A DNA stretch of 64,000 nt from Dreissena polymorpha (GCF_020536995.1 NC_068366.1:32666611-32730610); one strand, 5' to 3'. Shown: positions 1 through 12,486, numbered from the stretch's first letter. Notes: a model not told the origin generated them from the sequence alone. A program made the numbers and translations.

Positions 1-689
1 TATTTGAAAACGAGTTGATGTCAGTGAAAATAACCTAATACTTAGAAATAATTAGGCCCCTTATTCAAGTTATGGATATGCGATTCTAATTTAATGTAAA
101 GTTACTTTAAAGATGTCGCGTCTGATGACCCAACAACGTTTTAACCACAACAGAGTGATTGGGCCAACAATACATACCGGATCTCGTTGAATAGGCCATA
201 TAAATGAACAAACCATTTGTTACTCAGCATAAACATAAACGGTGTTAACCGTTGCATTACAGCTAGCACTCGCTACAAAAGATCGAAAGCAAACTCGAAA
301 TTATCAAGCTATTTTTTTACTTATATATTACCTTTTATACATTTCTTCAAATACATCTCAAAATTGAATTATTGAATATGCCGAAACTCAATTGTATTGA
401 CGTTTGGACTAAATATTAATATTATATCAATATTCAGATAAGTAGATCATCAAATTTCGGCTCTCTTTGTGCATCTCTTAGGTAAACACATTTCAATCAA
501 GCTAAGGGTACACTAATACTCTAGCTAATTGGTTAAAAGTTGCATTGCTGATAGGTAAGTTATTTTATCCAAAGAATCAATTTTGTGGAACAAACACATT
601 TAACAAAGTTCATTCCTCCGTTCAGACGCTATCTTTATATGTAGTTGTGTCGAATACAGTGACTTTACATAAGCAGCTTAATTAGGTAA

Positions 690-1450
690 GAGTTCAGGAG
701 TTGCAAGCAATACACCTTAATAGGAATGCCAAATGGCATGATTGTTGAGAAAATATTTGTGCATGCCATTTTCATGTAAAGGTTTGATCTTCAAAATAGT
801 TAACGATGGATTGTATACAGCAATTTGGTGAAGAATTTAGATTATTATAGCAATTTTTATTGGATACTATTTACATTGCAAACATTTGTTTATGATCTGA
901 TGGTCTTTCTTTAAATAAAAATAACTTATATGAATGCATGAAATACAATATAAAATTTCGCATTTTTACCATTTAGAGGGATATGCCCATAAAATTACGG
1001 AAGTTTATCAACAAACCCACGCATACCACATTTGGTAAGTGTGCAGACAAGATTATATTTATCGTGCGATAATCGTGGCTAACAGATAAACAATTACGCT
1101 ACCAGATAGGCACTGCATAAACAAGCTTATATTTACATTGTATTGATGACCTCCGTAATTCTTGAAGTATGAACATTACAATAAATAGAAAGTGTCCGAC
1201 ACCTACAGATTTAAGATAAGACACGAATACATCTCAAGTGTCAATTGTAATTTTCATTACATATGTAATGCTATAAAGGGTAATCGTAAAACATAACGGC
1301 AATTTATTGTTACTTTGTGTCAATATAAGCAACCAGTGAACTGTGGCCGCACGAATTAACACCATGATTTGGAAACCATGTTATCATTTCATTAATCAAT
1401 AGGAGAAGGATATGTATAAATTTACATAGATGTTCGAGTTCATAGATAGT
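690..1450 (+). repeat. Diverged duplicated block, copy 1
   Basis: The block shares a colinear series of matches with 2960-3725 in the same orientation. Examples are 'AATACACCT.AATAG.A..GCCAAATG', 'AAAATTACGGAAGTTT.CAACAA', and 'GTGTCAATAT.AGCA' followed by 'GAACTGTGG.CGCAC'. There are many substitutions and small indels, so the duplication is old. There is no coding signal. Confidence 0.6.
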
Positions 1451-2959
1451 ACAAAAGGTTTATCCTATGTGGAAAAAGGTTTTTGCACGAATTACGATTT
1501 CTTAACTCGTATACAAGTCGTATTATTGTTCTGTTTAACAAAATGCTTTGGTGTTTGCGTCACACTTTCGAAGCTTCAATAATGATTTAATGTTCATTAA
1601 ACGATAAAATATTATTGTATTTATTATGTTTACTTACTTTATCCCTATTTCGCGTGGATATTATAAATATTGTATTATATTTATTTTATTACATGTACAT
1701 TCCACTGAGAAGAGGGAGAATGCAATGACAGCGAGTCAACGACAGACTGTTCCATGTAGATTGATAACTGTTCTTCTCTGAAAACTGTTACGCCCACTAA
1801 TGTGTTAGCTTTGAAAGAATGTCCAATACACTTGAATGGGTCTGTGGAAGTTGTCAACCGTTATCATTTTGCAAATGTACACTTTTAATACTACGAACAA
1901 TCTCAAGATAATCTCGAGAAAAAGCCATTCAAAAGGATACCATCCATCTACATTACTACTTGTAAAGTTTAATTAACTTTATGCTCCAATTAAAATAATA
2001 TGTATGGTCTATTAAATTAAAGGTACTTTAATTATTAATATTATAACATTGTTAATATAAGTCGCCTAATGTTTAACTTAGCTGTTAATAATGTGTAAAT
2101 AATTATGAAAAGTTATCCAATATAAATGTGATTTGTCTGAATATCCTCGTGTGTATTACATAAACATACAATGGAAATACAAACAAACGTAACGTGGTGA
2201 TTTTAACAGGAATATATAAAATGTGACAATAAAATGAAACAGTGAATTTGTCAATTAAACTTATAAATTATATAAACAAGCGCAATGTAAGTACAAAGTT
2301 TCGATTAAAGTATACCGGCTTTTAATTTTTGTAATTCACTTATATGTAATGCACATAGGTCAATATATTGCATTATTCACATTTTAATTGAATACGCTTG
2401 TTACGTTATAAATTTCAACAGCGCAACGACAATAATATTCGCATTTTACATTTTTATATAACACCAAATTACAACAAAATCTAAATCGATTTTTAATTCG
2501 TTAAATTTACATTATAAATGAAGATAAAACCCTAAAAGCAGAATAAGAAAACAAAGTATACAAATCGTTGTTTATACAAGAGTCGTCATTAAACATATTT
2601 ACAGTGTTATACTAGGGATATGTACAGCTCCTCGATATTTTCAATGTATAACTTTTATAGCAAGAATATCTTATTTAATTATAGACGCTTATAGGAAATG
2701 TTTCGCCATATTGCTCCTTATCTACAGGTTAATGTAGTGACAGAACGTTACTTTTACATTACGACGGCATAAAGATTTTAACGATTTTATTTAAAATGCA
2801 ATTGATATTGCAAGGCTATGATGATTATTGGTTGCGTTTGTGATGGTGGCTCCGTAAGCTTATTGCATCAATAAGCGTTGACTTACGTTCAGAATGATAT
2901 CTTATAGATCGTCAAGTCACTTGTGAGAATGATTCCATGATTGAATAATTATACTTGCT

Positions 2960-3725
2960 TAGCTCCATGAACAGCAAGTTAGAACAATACACCTGAATAG
3001 AATAGCCAAATGACATTTTGTAGAAAATGCCCTTGCGAAAATGTTTTCATGTTACGATATATCTTGAAAAGATTAGCCGTTGGATCGTTTACAGGAATGT
3101 ATTGTCAACATTTTTAAACATATTAGTTCTTTTTTTTTTATTTGTGTATACTATTTACACTGCATACATTTGTTATGATATGTTGGTTTTTTAATTGAAA
3201 TAACATGCAGTAGTGTACAAACTGTTAAAGAGTAGTCTTCATTGTCGCATATTGTATATGTGTATATTTGTGAATTTAACAAATAAATCCACATGTTTAA
3301 ATAATGGAAATAATAATCTTTCATAAACTGTTTACAATACAATATTCCCATTATTTTACCATACATTGAAGCAGGATATGTCCATGAAATTACGGAAGTT
3401 TTCAACAACCCACGCAGACGGCCTTTTGTAATTACAGACAAACAGACACAATTTCAGTTAAACAACACAATCTGATATTTACATTTAATATATCGCCTCA
3501 TTGAAGTATGAACTAAATTATTTGGAAGATACACACACAGCTCAAGTGTCAGTTTGTATTTGCGGTAATCTGACGACAATCTTCAAAACACGTGTAATGT
3601 TAAATAAGGTTATCGCACATAGAGAACGGCAAATATATGTTTCATTGTGTCAATATTAGCAGTTAATGAACTGTGGGCGCACAAATACACCCCATAATAT
3701 GGGAATCATGTGTTCATTTCGTGGG
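2960..3725 (+). repeat. Diverged duplicated block, copy 2
   Basis: This is the second copy of the block at 690-1450, about 2.26 kb downstream and in the same orientation. It ends about 0.45 kb before the first cysteine-rich exon at 4.2 kb. It could be an old segmental duplication or two copies of one decayed repeat family. The sequence alone does not decide. Confidence 0.6.
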
Positions 3726-4163
3726 TAATAGATTGAAATACTGAATGCATGTAGGATATTTCGTTTTTGTTAATGTGTTGTATAAATATCCATCGGAATT
3801 TCCGCATTCAATCAGCCAGGTATTTTACTACCAGGCGCGGCGTGCTTTTATGTGGACAGTGGTTTAATTAAATATTAGTACACTACGTTTTTAAAATGTT
3901 AATTCTATAATACAAATTGTTCATTTTAATTAAATGTATACAAATCAGCGTGAACAATAACGCAAATTGGAAAGCGGACAAATACATTTTATCACCTAAA
4001 CCGGAATTTATTCAATTTTGAATTCATACGGATTTCCCGGCGTACTTTTCAACACACGTAAAATTGATAGTGGAATCATTTCCGTTTAAACTCACTGTGT
4101 GAGACAATGCAGGATAGTGTGACCCTGTAATTGGTTTGCATAAAGTTTTCTAGGTTTGCTTAA

Positions 4164-5997
4164 TTTACAAATAATATTCCCTGTTGGCCTACAACTTGCC
4201 ACAACATAGGCTACGAGTCATGTGTCTGTCGGCCAGAAGTACGCACGGAGGCGGACTCTCTTTTGTATTCGTGCGAGGATCTGACTCGATACGGAAACCA
4301 TTGTGACCCCGCTAATACTAGAAAGGGCTGCGTATTGTACTGCATAGGTAATTCGTAAGTTTATAAATTTATCTAAATATTTAGGGACAGTCTAGGACCA
4401 ATGCGTGTGACATTAGTAATTCAAATGAATACAAGTAAAATCCTTTGACATTTTTAAATTTTTGATAAATGCAATATGTTTTTCACCTTAAAATGAACAG
4501 TTCTGAGTAGTCTAATAATTTGACATCGATGCAATTATTATTATTTATTATGTATTATTATTTATGCCATATAGACAAGGCAGTAGATCAAAATTAGAAA
4601 ATATGGACAAAGTCGCAATAATCTCTGAACCGAACATTGCAGCGACTGATTTTGGAAAAGGACAATGCCATAACTTTGTTACGGAAAAGTAAGTTAAACA
4701 TAGTCATAACTAGAAGAGCAAAGCGCATCAAACTAGAAACAATTATATCGTAAATAAAAAAAAAAGCATATATACTTTTCTATTGGGTGTAAATGGACTT
4801 TCACTTTTAAATTCATTTGGCTTAAATGTTACATTAAGTAACACTATTGTGTTTTAAGAAAGATATCTCAACACGCCAAGTTCTCTTGCGTACGACACGT
4901 GCATAAGTTAAGATTTGTTGTGATGACATTTAACTTCGTTTGCATACGCATACTAATTATCCGTATGCATTTCAGATTGTGATTTGTAAGTAACAATTGA
5001 GTTTTAATCATGCCAAACAGCAACCAATCCTAAGTATAAATATTTAAATATTGTGTTATATATCAAGATTCTGTGCTTTTTGTTTTGTAATTTGAGGACT
5101 TTGAGAGTAACTGATATAATTATACATAATTAAGGACTGTATTTTTTATTCTAACTGTACATATTTATTTTTCTCTGTGCATTTTCATATTGCTGTACGT
5201 AATTTTCGAGCGTTCAATCTTATTGGTACATTTTACATACGCATATTCACAAAGTCAATCTCTACTTAAAGTTCCTAATTGCTCACATATTTTTCATTTG
5301 CTTTTAGGTTTTCTATGACACCTTTTTCAAATTACATCTTTTCTTTCTCTACTTAGTCAACTCAAATATTTCGCTTTGATGTAATTTCTTTGTACATGCA
5401 ATGACAAATATATTACAGAGGCATCTGAACAGGCGAGGAAACGCGAAGAAGCCCACAATATAATCCAAATGTATATTGGAATATTAGTGGGAACACTTTT
5501 GACGCTTTGTTTGCCACTGGCAGTGGTACTATTTGTTTACTGCAAGAAGAATGATTACACGTAAGTTTACGAAACAAATCCTAACTGTGCATGCACATGA
5601 TCTTAATAGAAAGCATTCTTCTCTTCAAGTTATCAGAGATCACATCGCTTTTTAGGGATCACATTAACTAGTAAATGTGTACTAAAACTTCCTAATACAT
5701 CTTCCTGACCATATGCACTCATCTAATTTTGTTTCCACACTATTTAGATCAGTCAACAATTCTGAATCAAGTTTAATCGACTCGACAGCTTACTCGAAAA
5801 CCGTGTCCGAATCAAAAGAACCAAAAAGAAAACAAAAAAGTAGTCGTGCAGCCGAGTCCACAGTCGAGTCCACGAACATTATGAACCGGGAATCCCATAT
5901 TATAATGGAGGAAACACATCCAAAAGAGTATCGGGACGATCGACTCAACGATGTTCCTCCACAACAGAATGACAGCGGAGAACTTTGTCCAATGTAG
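4164..5997 (+). CDS. Small cysteine-rich single-pass membrane protein, copy A (5' end unreadable)
   Basis: Three exons join in phase. 4164-4347 carries an extracellular Cys-rich module with a 'RTEADS' core and phase 1 donor GTAATT. 5419-5560 carries a basic stretch and a hydrophobic helix ('MYIGILVGTLLTLCLPLAVV', phase 1 in, phase 2 out). 5748-5997 carries an ~83-residue polar, Ser/Glu/Lys-rich cytoplasmic tail ending in TAG. The protein would be type I, with the tail inside the cell. The cysteine spacing is reminiscent of TNFR-type modules, but I cannot assign a family. It is paralogous to 14846-15970, sharing the 'PC...CxNxGYExC...PEVRTEADS' framework. Unlike that copy, it has no start or signal peptide in the first exon: an in-frame TAA lies at 4161-4163 and no AG acceptor follows it before the first cysteine. 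It may be a pseudogene, may use an unusual acceptor, or may contain an assembly error. Confidence 0.6.
4575..4690 (+). other. Possible alternative exon of copy A
   Basis: An open segment lies between a TATAG acceptor and a strong GTAAGT donor. It reads in one frame only ('MDKVAIISEPNIAATDFGKG' lies within it). Its exit phase does not fit the transmembrane exon at 5419, whereas the exon ending at 4347 joins that exon directly. It is therefore either a chance open segment or part of an alternative transcript. Confidence 0.22.
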
Positions 5998-6177
5998 CCA
6001 GAACACGAAACAACGGAATCAATCCAAATAAAACGGCGGACTAAAATTAATGGGACAGTATTGTGGCATTCTTGACCCTTACGTTGAATTCCTCAACTTG
6101 ATAGAATGCACGGAACTCAACCGCTTAAGTTAAACACAATGAAATATGTTAAACCTTAAAATAAACTTTTAACAATT

Positions 6178-6245
6178 CTAACCAGGAATCGAACTGAAGT
6201 CGCCGAAATAAAAGTCAAACTCTATGACATATTGACCATTCTCAA
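6178..6245 (-). repeat. tRNA-like relic (SINE head?)
   Basis: On the minus strand a B-box-like 'AGTTCGATTCCTGG' follows a plausible anticodon-arm region by normal tRNA spacing. I could not fold a convincing complete cloverleaf, so this is at most a tRNA-derived SINE relic. Confidence 0.25.
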
Positions 6246-7077
6246 AGTCATGTTTCATTTTGAGAATTTAAGTGTTTGTAACGAATTGTTTTACCTATAT
6301 CAATTTAAACCGATATTTTCTCATAAACGAGCGTGTATTTTCCTTACATGTCTATTTCATAGTGTCATTTTGCTCAATTTTGTACACTGTTCTTTTTTCG
6401 CAATTTGTGAAAAAAGGTTGCAAAAACGTCAACTCCTAAATGTGTTAATAAGTCACTGTTTGTTCGGATGAACGTGATGTTTGATGTCTCATGTGTAAAA
6501 AATCATAGTATGCATATATTGAAGCTTTATCTATGTCTATTAGAAGCTGGCCGATGGTAAATGCAAATTGAAATGTCGAGGTTTATGCAAATTTACCTTA
6601 CTCGTGCAAGATGGTAGCAAATGTCAGGATACGTGGCAAACTGCTGATACCAAAATGCATATTATGTACGTGAGTTGACGTGGCAATCTAGTTGTCGAAA
6701 AAAGCGAAAAGGAGTATTTGCTTTTACCAGCAAAATGCTGCTCGATGTTATTTTATGATACATGTGTACATGTTGGGAACGCTTTCGAACATTGAAATAC
6801 TCCTGTAAAACAATCGTCGCAAAGACTTTAAACATACATCTTGCTATACAAGATAGACGCTATAGTCAGAATTGGTGTTTAAAAATATACAATATATGTT
6901 TCAATGAAAAGCTGTTTTTATATTTTGTTTGACTTGATAATTTATAAAAGGGACTTTTTCACAGATTTACGTTATCTTTTAAAGGTTCATTTAATATATA
7001 AACTTGCACATATTTAATCATTTGAATGGTATACAATATTTATATGCGTAATAAAAAATTACCTAAAAAATACTGCA

Positions 7078-7150
7078 TGCTCGGGAATTGCAACCCGGGT
7101 ATTCTTAAACCAAAATCTTGTACGTATTCACTGCATCACGCCGGACTAAT
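7078..7150 (-). repeat. tRNA-like relic (SINE head?)
   Basis: The minus strand reads 'GGCGTGATGCAGTGAATACG', then about 25 nt, then 'GGGTTGCAATTCCCGAGC'. This resembles A- and B-box spacing of a tRNA-derived SINE head. The B box deviates from the consensus and no intact tRNA is claimed. Confidence 0.3.
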
Positions 7151-9608
7151 TACACCTCGAATTATAATCGCTATGTTTGAGATTAAAGTATTTTCCTAAT
7201 TATTGATTCACCACAAATGCTTTATTTTTTTATTTTTACTGATTTCGAATAATGATTATCCAAAAAAGAATCCATATTTTAAAAACTTGTCTAAGTAATG
7301 AGTGTAAGTTCGAGTTTTTAACATAATTTATACATTCTGTTTTGAATAATGTTTTTGAAAACCGTCATTTTGCCGAAACTGTGAACAAATTTAATATTTT
7401 ATAGCACACTGTGCAGAACAAATAGATAAGATGTTCGTCGGGCATAACGTTTGTAAAATAATTTAGTTTCTTCATTGTCCATTATGCCCCGCATCTGATT
7501 GTTTAAACACAGATTGGTCTTTGACCATGTATTTTGGTTAAATCTGCATATTTTTACATTCTATACTGTTTATTGGTCGTTAAACAAATTATTAGCACAA
7601 ATAGGCACTATATAATAAGCTGAATGGCAGAAATGTTCAACAAATATGCACGCATTTTTTTCTCCGCTTGCGTGAAAATGGAACACACTATTTTTATTTT
7701 TTTTATCTCGCGTACTTCATTCGAGTTTTTTAATCTGATTGTGTTTGCGTTTTTTCAGAAAGAAGAGCGTTCAATAAACTGCATGCAGTAAATGTACATT
7801 ATATTTTAAACAGAATATTGCAAGATTTCACGCACCACGAAATATTACTCATCCAACCATATAAAAATATCCCGTGTAAAGACTAAACTTTAAAACAAAA
7901 GGATGACGCAATATTATCTAATTCTATGTTTGTACTTGAACTCGGTTACAAAATTTTATTATCTTTGTAATATGATATGCATGTTGCAGCTTTCGGTCTA
8001 CGAAAGAACTTTTAAAAAGACGTGCGTTCCTTTTAAGATAATTATAGCAATGATAACATGTTAATTATAAACACGAACACGCCCACACTTTAGACTCCGT
8101 AAACAGTGCATGAACTGGGAAAATTAAGCAAAAATTATGTAATTTTAAATTATTCATTGGTTGGTATATGGAAATTTGATATGTCTTATTATCATACACC
8201 AGGCATTTCCCCAGACGGTTTAAGCACAGCTGGCCCGCGGTGCCTGGACTTCAAAATCCATTACGCCGCGGCGCTCGATTTTCAGATAATGACGTCGCGA
8301 TGCTTTAAAAGTAAACAAGCCATTTCAAGCTCTAATCCGAAGGTTGTCTGCATTCTGGCATCGACCAATTCTTATAAGTTTTATGTTCATAATAATAGAT
8401 TTGATAAGACGCGAGCATGATTTATGGGTTGTTTATAGGGGTCAATTATGGTGTGTATCCCCTAATAATGGTCTATAATGATCGATTATTACCGGTACAC
8501 GTGACGTAAGAGCAATTAAAGGTATGCTCGATTTTGTTGCTGTTCCATTTTAATTGCACACGACTTTTCACAAAATAAACAGTCAACATTGTTTGTTGCG
8601 GTAGTGCATACTTGAATAACAGAACATAACATGTGTTTTATTATTACTTGCAGTATAACTAAACAAAGCGTGATTAAGAAGATTCACGTCACGTTAATCA
8701 TATTATTTTAGTAAAACACAGTATACGTTTCAGCGTAATTTAAGTTATATTTACAATTAATTGAAGTCAAACCTCTCACTTGATTTCTCCCGCAAAACTT
8801 ACAATGTTCACACTATTTTCTCAAACGCGACTAAATTAACAGCACCAACAAAACACCCATTCACATCAAATAGCTTATATAATATTTTCGGAAAACGCTA
8901 AATATCTGCAACAAAGTTTTCTTTAGTTTTGATGCACGAAATAATGATACCATGGAATATACGATCAGTCTCTGTGTCTGGATATCTGCAATTGCACATT
9001 TCTTTGTAAGCACTACTAATTATCGTCGCTGTCAGAGAGTAAAATAAGTGAAAGAGAAAGTGTCAAGGACGTTTTAGTGATCCTGAGACCTCCAACCCAC
9101 GAACAAAAAGTCTCAAACAGCGATAACAGAAGTTAAAGGAGGTAAGAACATCTTTACTTAACTAAACTTTTTATAAGTATGTAGTGAAATGAACGCAAAA
9201 TGAAATCGCACGTGAATAATTATTAAAAACAGACAGATAGTGTGTTTAATAAAATATCAGACACTGCAGATGATAACATTTAAATACAAAAGCATATCTT
9301 AATGTAACTTGATAAACATATACTAGACTTTAAAATAAAACAGTTGTTTGAAAAAATAATCCACCCTTTTGTAGGTTTATTGTGCTCTTTGTGTATTCTT
9401 CACATGTGCAGATCAGTGCGTTCAGAAGTCGGTACTGCTCCTTGGGTACTTGACTAGACTGTCAATAATATACGTAATAACAAACGAAAATTGATTTTTT
9501 TGCTTAAGCATATCTTAGTGTTAAGTCAATGCGATTACACATTCTAATTTCAGAATAATTTTACATATTGTTTGTATTTCAGACTGCGAGTAGGCTTAAG
9601 AACAATGA

Positions 9609-9719
9609 AAGGGGGTAAACACAGAAAATTCACCTCGCCTGAAGTCTGCTGTCCTCAATGCTCTGGTGATGGTCAGCATTGATGGACCAGACAATGAGGC
9701 AGTGGACTTAATTATTTTA
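9609..9719 (+). mobile_element. Possible hAT transposase C-terminal relic
   Basis: A 37-codon open stretch reads 'RLKSAVLNALVMVSIDGP' followed by acidic residues and a stop. This resembles the C-terminal end of ZNF862-like hAT transposases ('...LDALM.I.I.GP...'). It is short, starts after an in-frame stop and has no inverted repeats that I can see. Confidence 0.3.
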
Positions 9720-9906
9720 TAATATAAAATATGACTTTAATATAATAAATTGAGGAAAACTAAAATAAAAAAATCAAATAATTTTAATGCTTTCATAGCT
9801 CCAAATTAGTGTGTACTTTATATAGGAACATGTAGAAAAAAGTGGTTAAATAGCTCCTAAGTATTGTGTTTTGTGATTTAGAAAATGAAGAGAAAAAAAA
9901 GAAAGC

Positions 9907-10206
9907 TTAATGGGCACCCTTTTGAATCAACCCCCATTCCGCCATGTCTTGCCGCTGTGCTTGACCAAAATCCTGGTGAAATGCCTGTACACATATAATA
10001 TTTGCATACGCTCCCATCATGGGATGTTAGCTTAAAAAAATAATTTAAAAAAATAAAATGTTATTTTGTACTATTTACCGAATGCGCCACGCACATGTAG
10101 GCTTTGAAGTGACGAATGTCTATTGCTGAGTACGTTTGAAGTTGATAACTGGTCCTCGTCATAAATGTCTCCATCTTAGCAATTGTAATGTTTTGGTCCG
10201 CATCAT
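9907..10206 (-). CDS. Unrecognised two-exon-like coding fragment
   Basis: On the minus strand, 10206-10079 reads 'VWSIDDADQNITIAKMETFM' and then 'TRTSYQLQTYSAIDIRHFKA', ending at a GTAAAT donor in phase 0. A 94-bp gap ends in TGTACAG. 9984-9907 then continues in phase 0 as 'AFHQDFGQAQRQDMAEWGLI' to a TAA. The residue composition is protein-like and the splice signals fit. Upstream, an in-frame TGA is reached with no acceptor after it except AAG just before 'METFM'. A 33-nt exon-like segment at 10533-10501 with a GTAAGT donor does not join in phase. I do not recognise the family. It could be the 3' end of a host gene, a pseudogene, or a transposon fragment. Confidence 0.3.
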
Positions 10207-10726
10207 CAATGGACCATACGATGCGAAGAGCGGTACGTCAGCGTCCCTTTACAATGTTACCCGGCTCATGTTAGTCATATTCTGACAAGAAAAAGATATA
10301 ACGCATGTTTAAGTATCCAGAAAAAAATCTTCGTATTTCAATGAGAGGCATTGACGCTGTTTAACCTTATAGACTGTCATCGTAAATGTGTATTTAATCA
10401 CCCAACCAAATAATCAATTCAGTGTTGCAAGTTTGTTTTTATGTCAAAAACCTACCGATATTCACAACTCAGATGACGAGGTATCTAAACACTAACTTAC
10501 GTTTCGTGAACCACTCAAGTTTCACCACATCATCTAAGTATGAATGAATGTAAGAATGAAATTGCCTATGATGGCTTTTATAAACTTATTTACTTCTTAT
10601 ATGATATCCATAATAATATCGTGCGACAAATCATTAATTACTAATGTGTGTTAATACATCAAAGAAGCTTTTGTTTTAAGAAATACGATCCTAAATAATA
10701 CTGTTTTCAGTTTAATACATTTTATT

Positions 10727-10922
10727 ACCGCATCGATAGAACTTCCGTGTTCTTGTCGTCGATTGTGCTTATTTGTATTTATATTCTTAAATAACTTCAT
10801 ATATTATATATTGGTTAATTGTTATACCTATTTACGTGACAGAAAATAATGTGTATATTTAAGTATTAAAACGATGTTTTGTTGTATAAGACTAAATAAA
10901 ATATTTGTCTGTATGTCAGATA
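10727..10922 (+). repeat. Direct repeat left of the Penelope-like element
   Basis: Starts 'ACCGCATCGATAG..CTTCC' and contains 'TTCTTGTCGTCGATT'. It ends 'AAGACTAAAT.AAATAT.TG' followed by 'TCT.TATGTC'. The same series recurs at 12630-12772, which lacks about 55 bp in the middle. The repeat directly abuts the point where Penelope-like coding sequence begins. Confidence 0.6.
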
Positions 10923-12360
10923 TCACAGTAATTGAAGCTCTCAATCGGCGAGTGCAACCGGAAGTACCAACCAACGACATGATCACAATGATGGACACTG
11001 TTCTTTATAACAACACAATTTCATTCAATGGAGACCACTACATGCAAAATGAAGGAACTGCTATAGGATCGCACTTAAGAATGAATTACGCATCGACCTT
11101 CATGGGAGCCTGGGAGACAGAGTTATTTTCAAAATCAAATAAACATCCAATAGCCTTCTTCCGTTTTGTTGATGATGTTTGGGGCTTGTGGACACATGGT
11201 TTGGAGGCACTAAAGACATTCCATGCGGTTGCAAATGAAATCCATCCACGAATACAGCTAGAGCTCCGCTACTCCACAGAGCAGCTCGAATTCCTAGACA
11301 CAATGACGTCTATTCGAAAAGGAAGGCTGGTTTCAGACCTATATACCAAACCAACAGATCGGCACCTCTACCTGCACATGGACTCGTCGCATACCGAGTC
11401 TACGAAGAAGGCCATTCCGTACGGCTTAGGTGTGAGGCTGAAAAGAATATGTTCGGAACAGACGGACTACAAAAAACACAGAGATGAGATAAAAGAGCAA
11501 CTACAGAAGCGAGGATACAATGGCCGATTCGTCGAGACAGAGCTCAAGAAAGTTGATAGCAAGAAGCGAGAAAATCTGCTGCATACGAAAGTGCCTTCAA
11601 AAAGTACTTCCAGGGTACCGCTCGTTATCACTTTCTCCAGAGCGCTACCAAATGTCGGCCATATCCTCCGGAAACACCTGCCAACACTCCACATTTCAGA
11701 TCATATGAAAAACGTATTTCCTGAACCCCCGTTAGCAGCATTGAGAAGAGACTGCAACCTTCAAGACATATTGGTTCATAAAAAGCACAACCATATGTTT
11801 ATCCGAGTTCATAACAGGAGCGGACCTTGTGGGGCACAGAGGTGCGCAATCTGTCCATACATGATGGAGGCTGAAAAGTTCAGCGACACCACCGGCAAAA
11901 GCTACAATATGCAGAACGAGGTCACCTGCAAATCCACCAATGTAGTCTACGCTGTACACTGCGAACGGTGTAAGACCTTCGTATACGTAGGAGAAACGGG
12001 AGATACCCTGTACCAGCGACATCTTCTTAACCTGTCCCGGATACGGACTCGACACAACGACCCGGTAGCTGAGCACTTCTACACAAACGGCCACAGCGTC
12101 GCAGACTTCCGGGTCATGGGACTCGAAAAATTAAATGGAACCGACGAGTACCAGAAGACCATCGAACAACTTTGGAAGCGCAAACTGAGGACGTTCAAAC
12201 CATATGGACTAAACACAAAAGACTAAAATTGGCGCGCAATTTAACGTGCGATAATATAACGTCACTTCCGCTAAAGATGATATGCTTATTCACAAATAAA
12301 CGCCGCTGAAGAAGACCGAGAGTTCGAAAGCTACGGAAAATTTAATAAAATCGTTTTATT
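10921..12360 (+). mobile_element. Penelope-like retroelement, 5'-truncated
   Basis: The open frame at 10874-12226 begins in flanking repeat. From about 10921 it encodes the second half of a Penelope-type reverse transcriptase: a 'GTAIGSHLRMNYASTFMG' block, then 'FFRFVDDVWG' with the catalytic FVDD, then 'QLEFLDT' and 'LYTKPTDRHLYLH'. A linker with 'CGAQRCAICPYM' and a GIY-YIG nuclease follow ('VVYAVHCERCKTFVYVGETG', 'YQRH', later 'AEHFYTNGHS'). The N-terminal RT fingers are missing, so the copy is truncated and cannot be autonomous. The remaining frame has no stop, so the insertion is fairly young. The 3' tail contains a hammerhead-like core at 12306-12329. Flanking direct repeats may be its terminal repeats. 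Confidence 0.85.
12306..12329 (+). ncRNA. Hammerhead-ribozyme-like core (degenerate)
   Basis: In the element's 3' tail, CTGAAGA is followed by a short hairpin (GACC-GAGA-GTTC, one mismatch) and then GAAA. The hammerhead core is CTGATGA, stem II, GAAA. Hammerhead motifs are known from Penelope-like elements. The T-to-A change in the first core strand would be expected to spoil catalysis. I could not make out stems I and III with confidence. Confidence 0.4.
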
Positions 12361-12486
12361 TTATATAAACGGCTAAAAGCGACTTTATTCTATATATATA
12401 TATATGCGAAATATGTTGAAAAAAAAAACATTTGAAAACTTATCACCCTGTAAAATTATGCGTTAAATTTCAAAACATCCGGGCCT

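Larger units (their letters stand above)
1..4163. other. Gene-free AT-rich stretch
   Basis: I see no supported gene. The region is AT-rich, with only short chance reading frames in the translations. The one structure visible is a pair of diverged copies of a ~0.75-kb block, listed separately at 690-1450 and 2960-3725. A 96-codon minus-strand frame at 3151-3441 lies inside the second block and has no recognisable domain. Confidence 0.6.
5998..9600. other. Gene-free stretch with two tRNA-like relics
   Basis: I see no gene. Two minus-strand segments look like decayed tRNA-derived sequence, at 6178-6245 and 7078-7150, and are listed separately. A GC-richer patch at 8205-8330 is open for 104 codons (8106-8420) but has no recognisable domain. 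The rest is AT-rich single-copy-looking sequence. Confidence 0.5.

Noticed and set aside
3151-3441. 96-codon minus-strand frame
   Set aside because: Lies in a decayed duplicated block, has no recognisable domain, and is of chance length for AT-rich DNA.
4575-4690. Segment with acceptor and donor as the second exon of receptor copy A
   Set aside because: Its exit phase does not fit the membrane exon, whereas the neighbouring exons join directly. Kept only as a weak candidate.
8106-8420. 104-codon frame over a GC-richer patch
   Set aside because: No domain or exon signals. The GC patch could be a repeat fragment, but I see no second copy.
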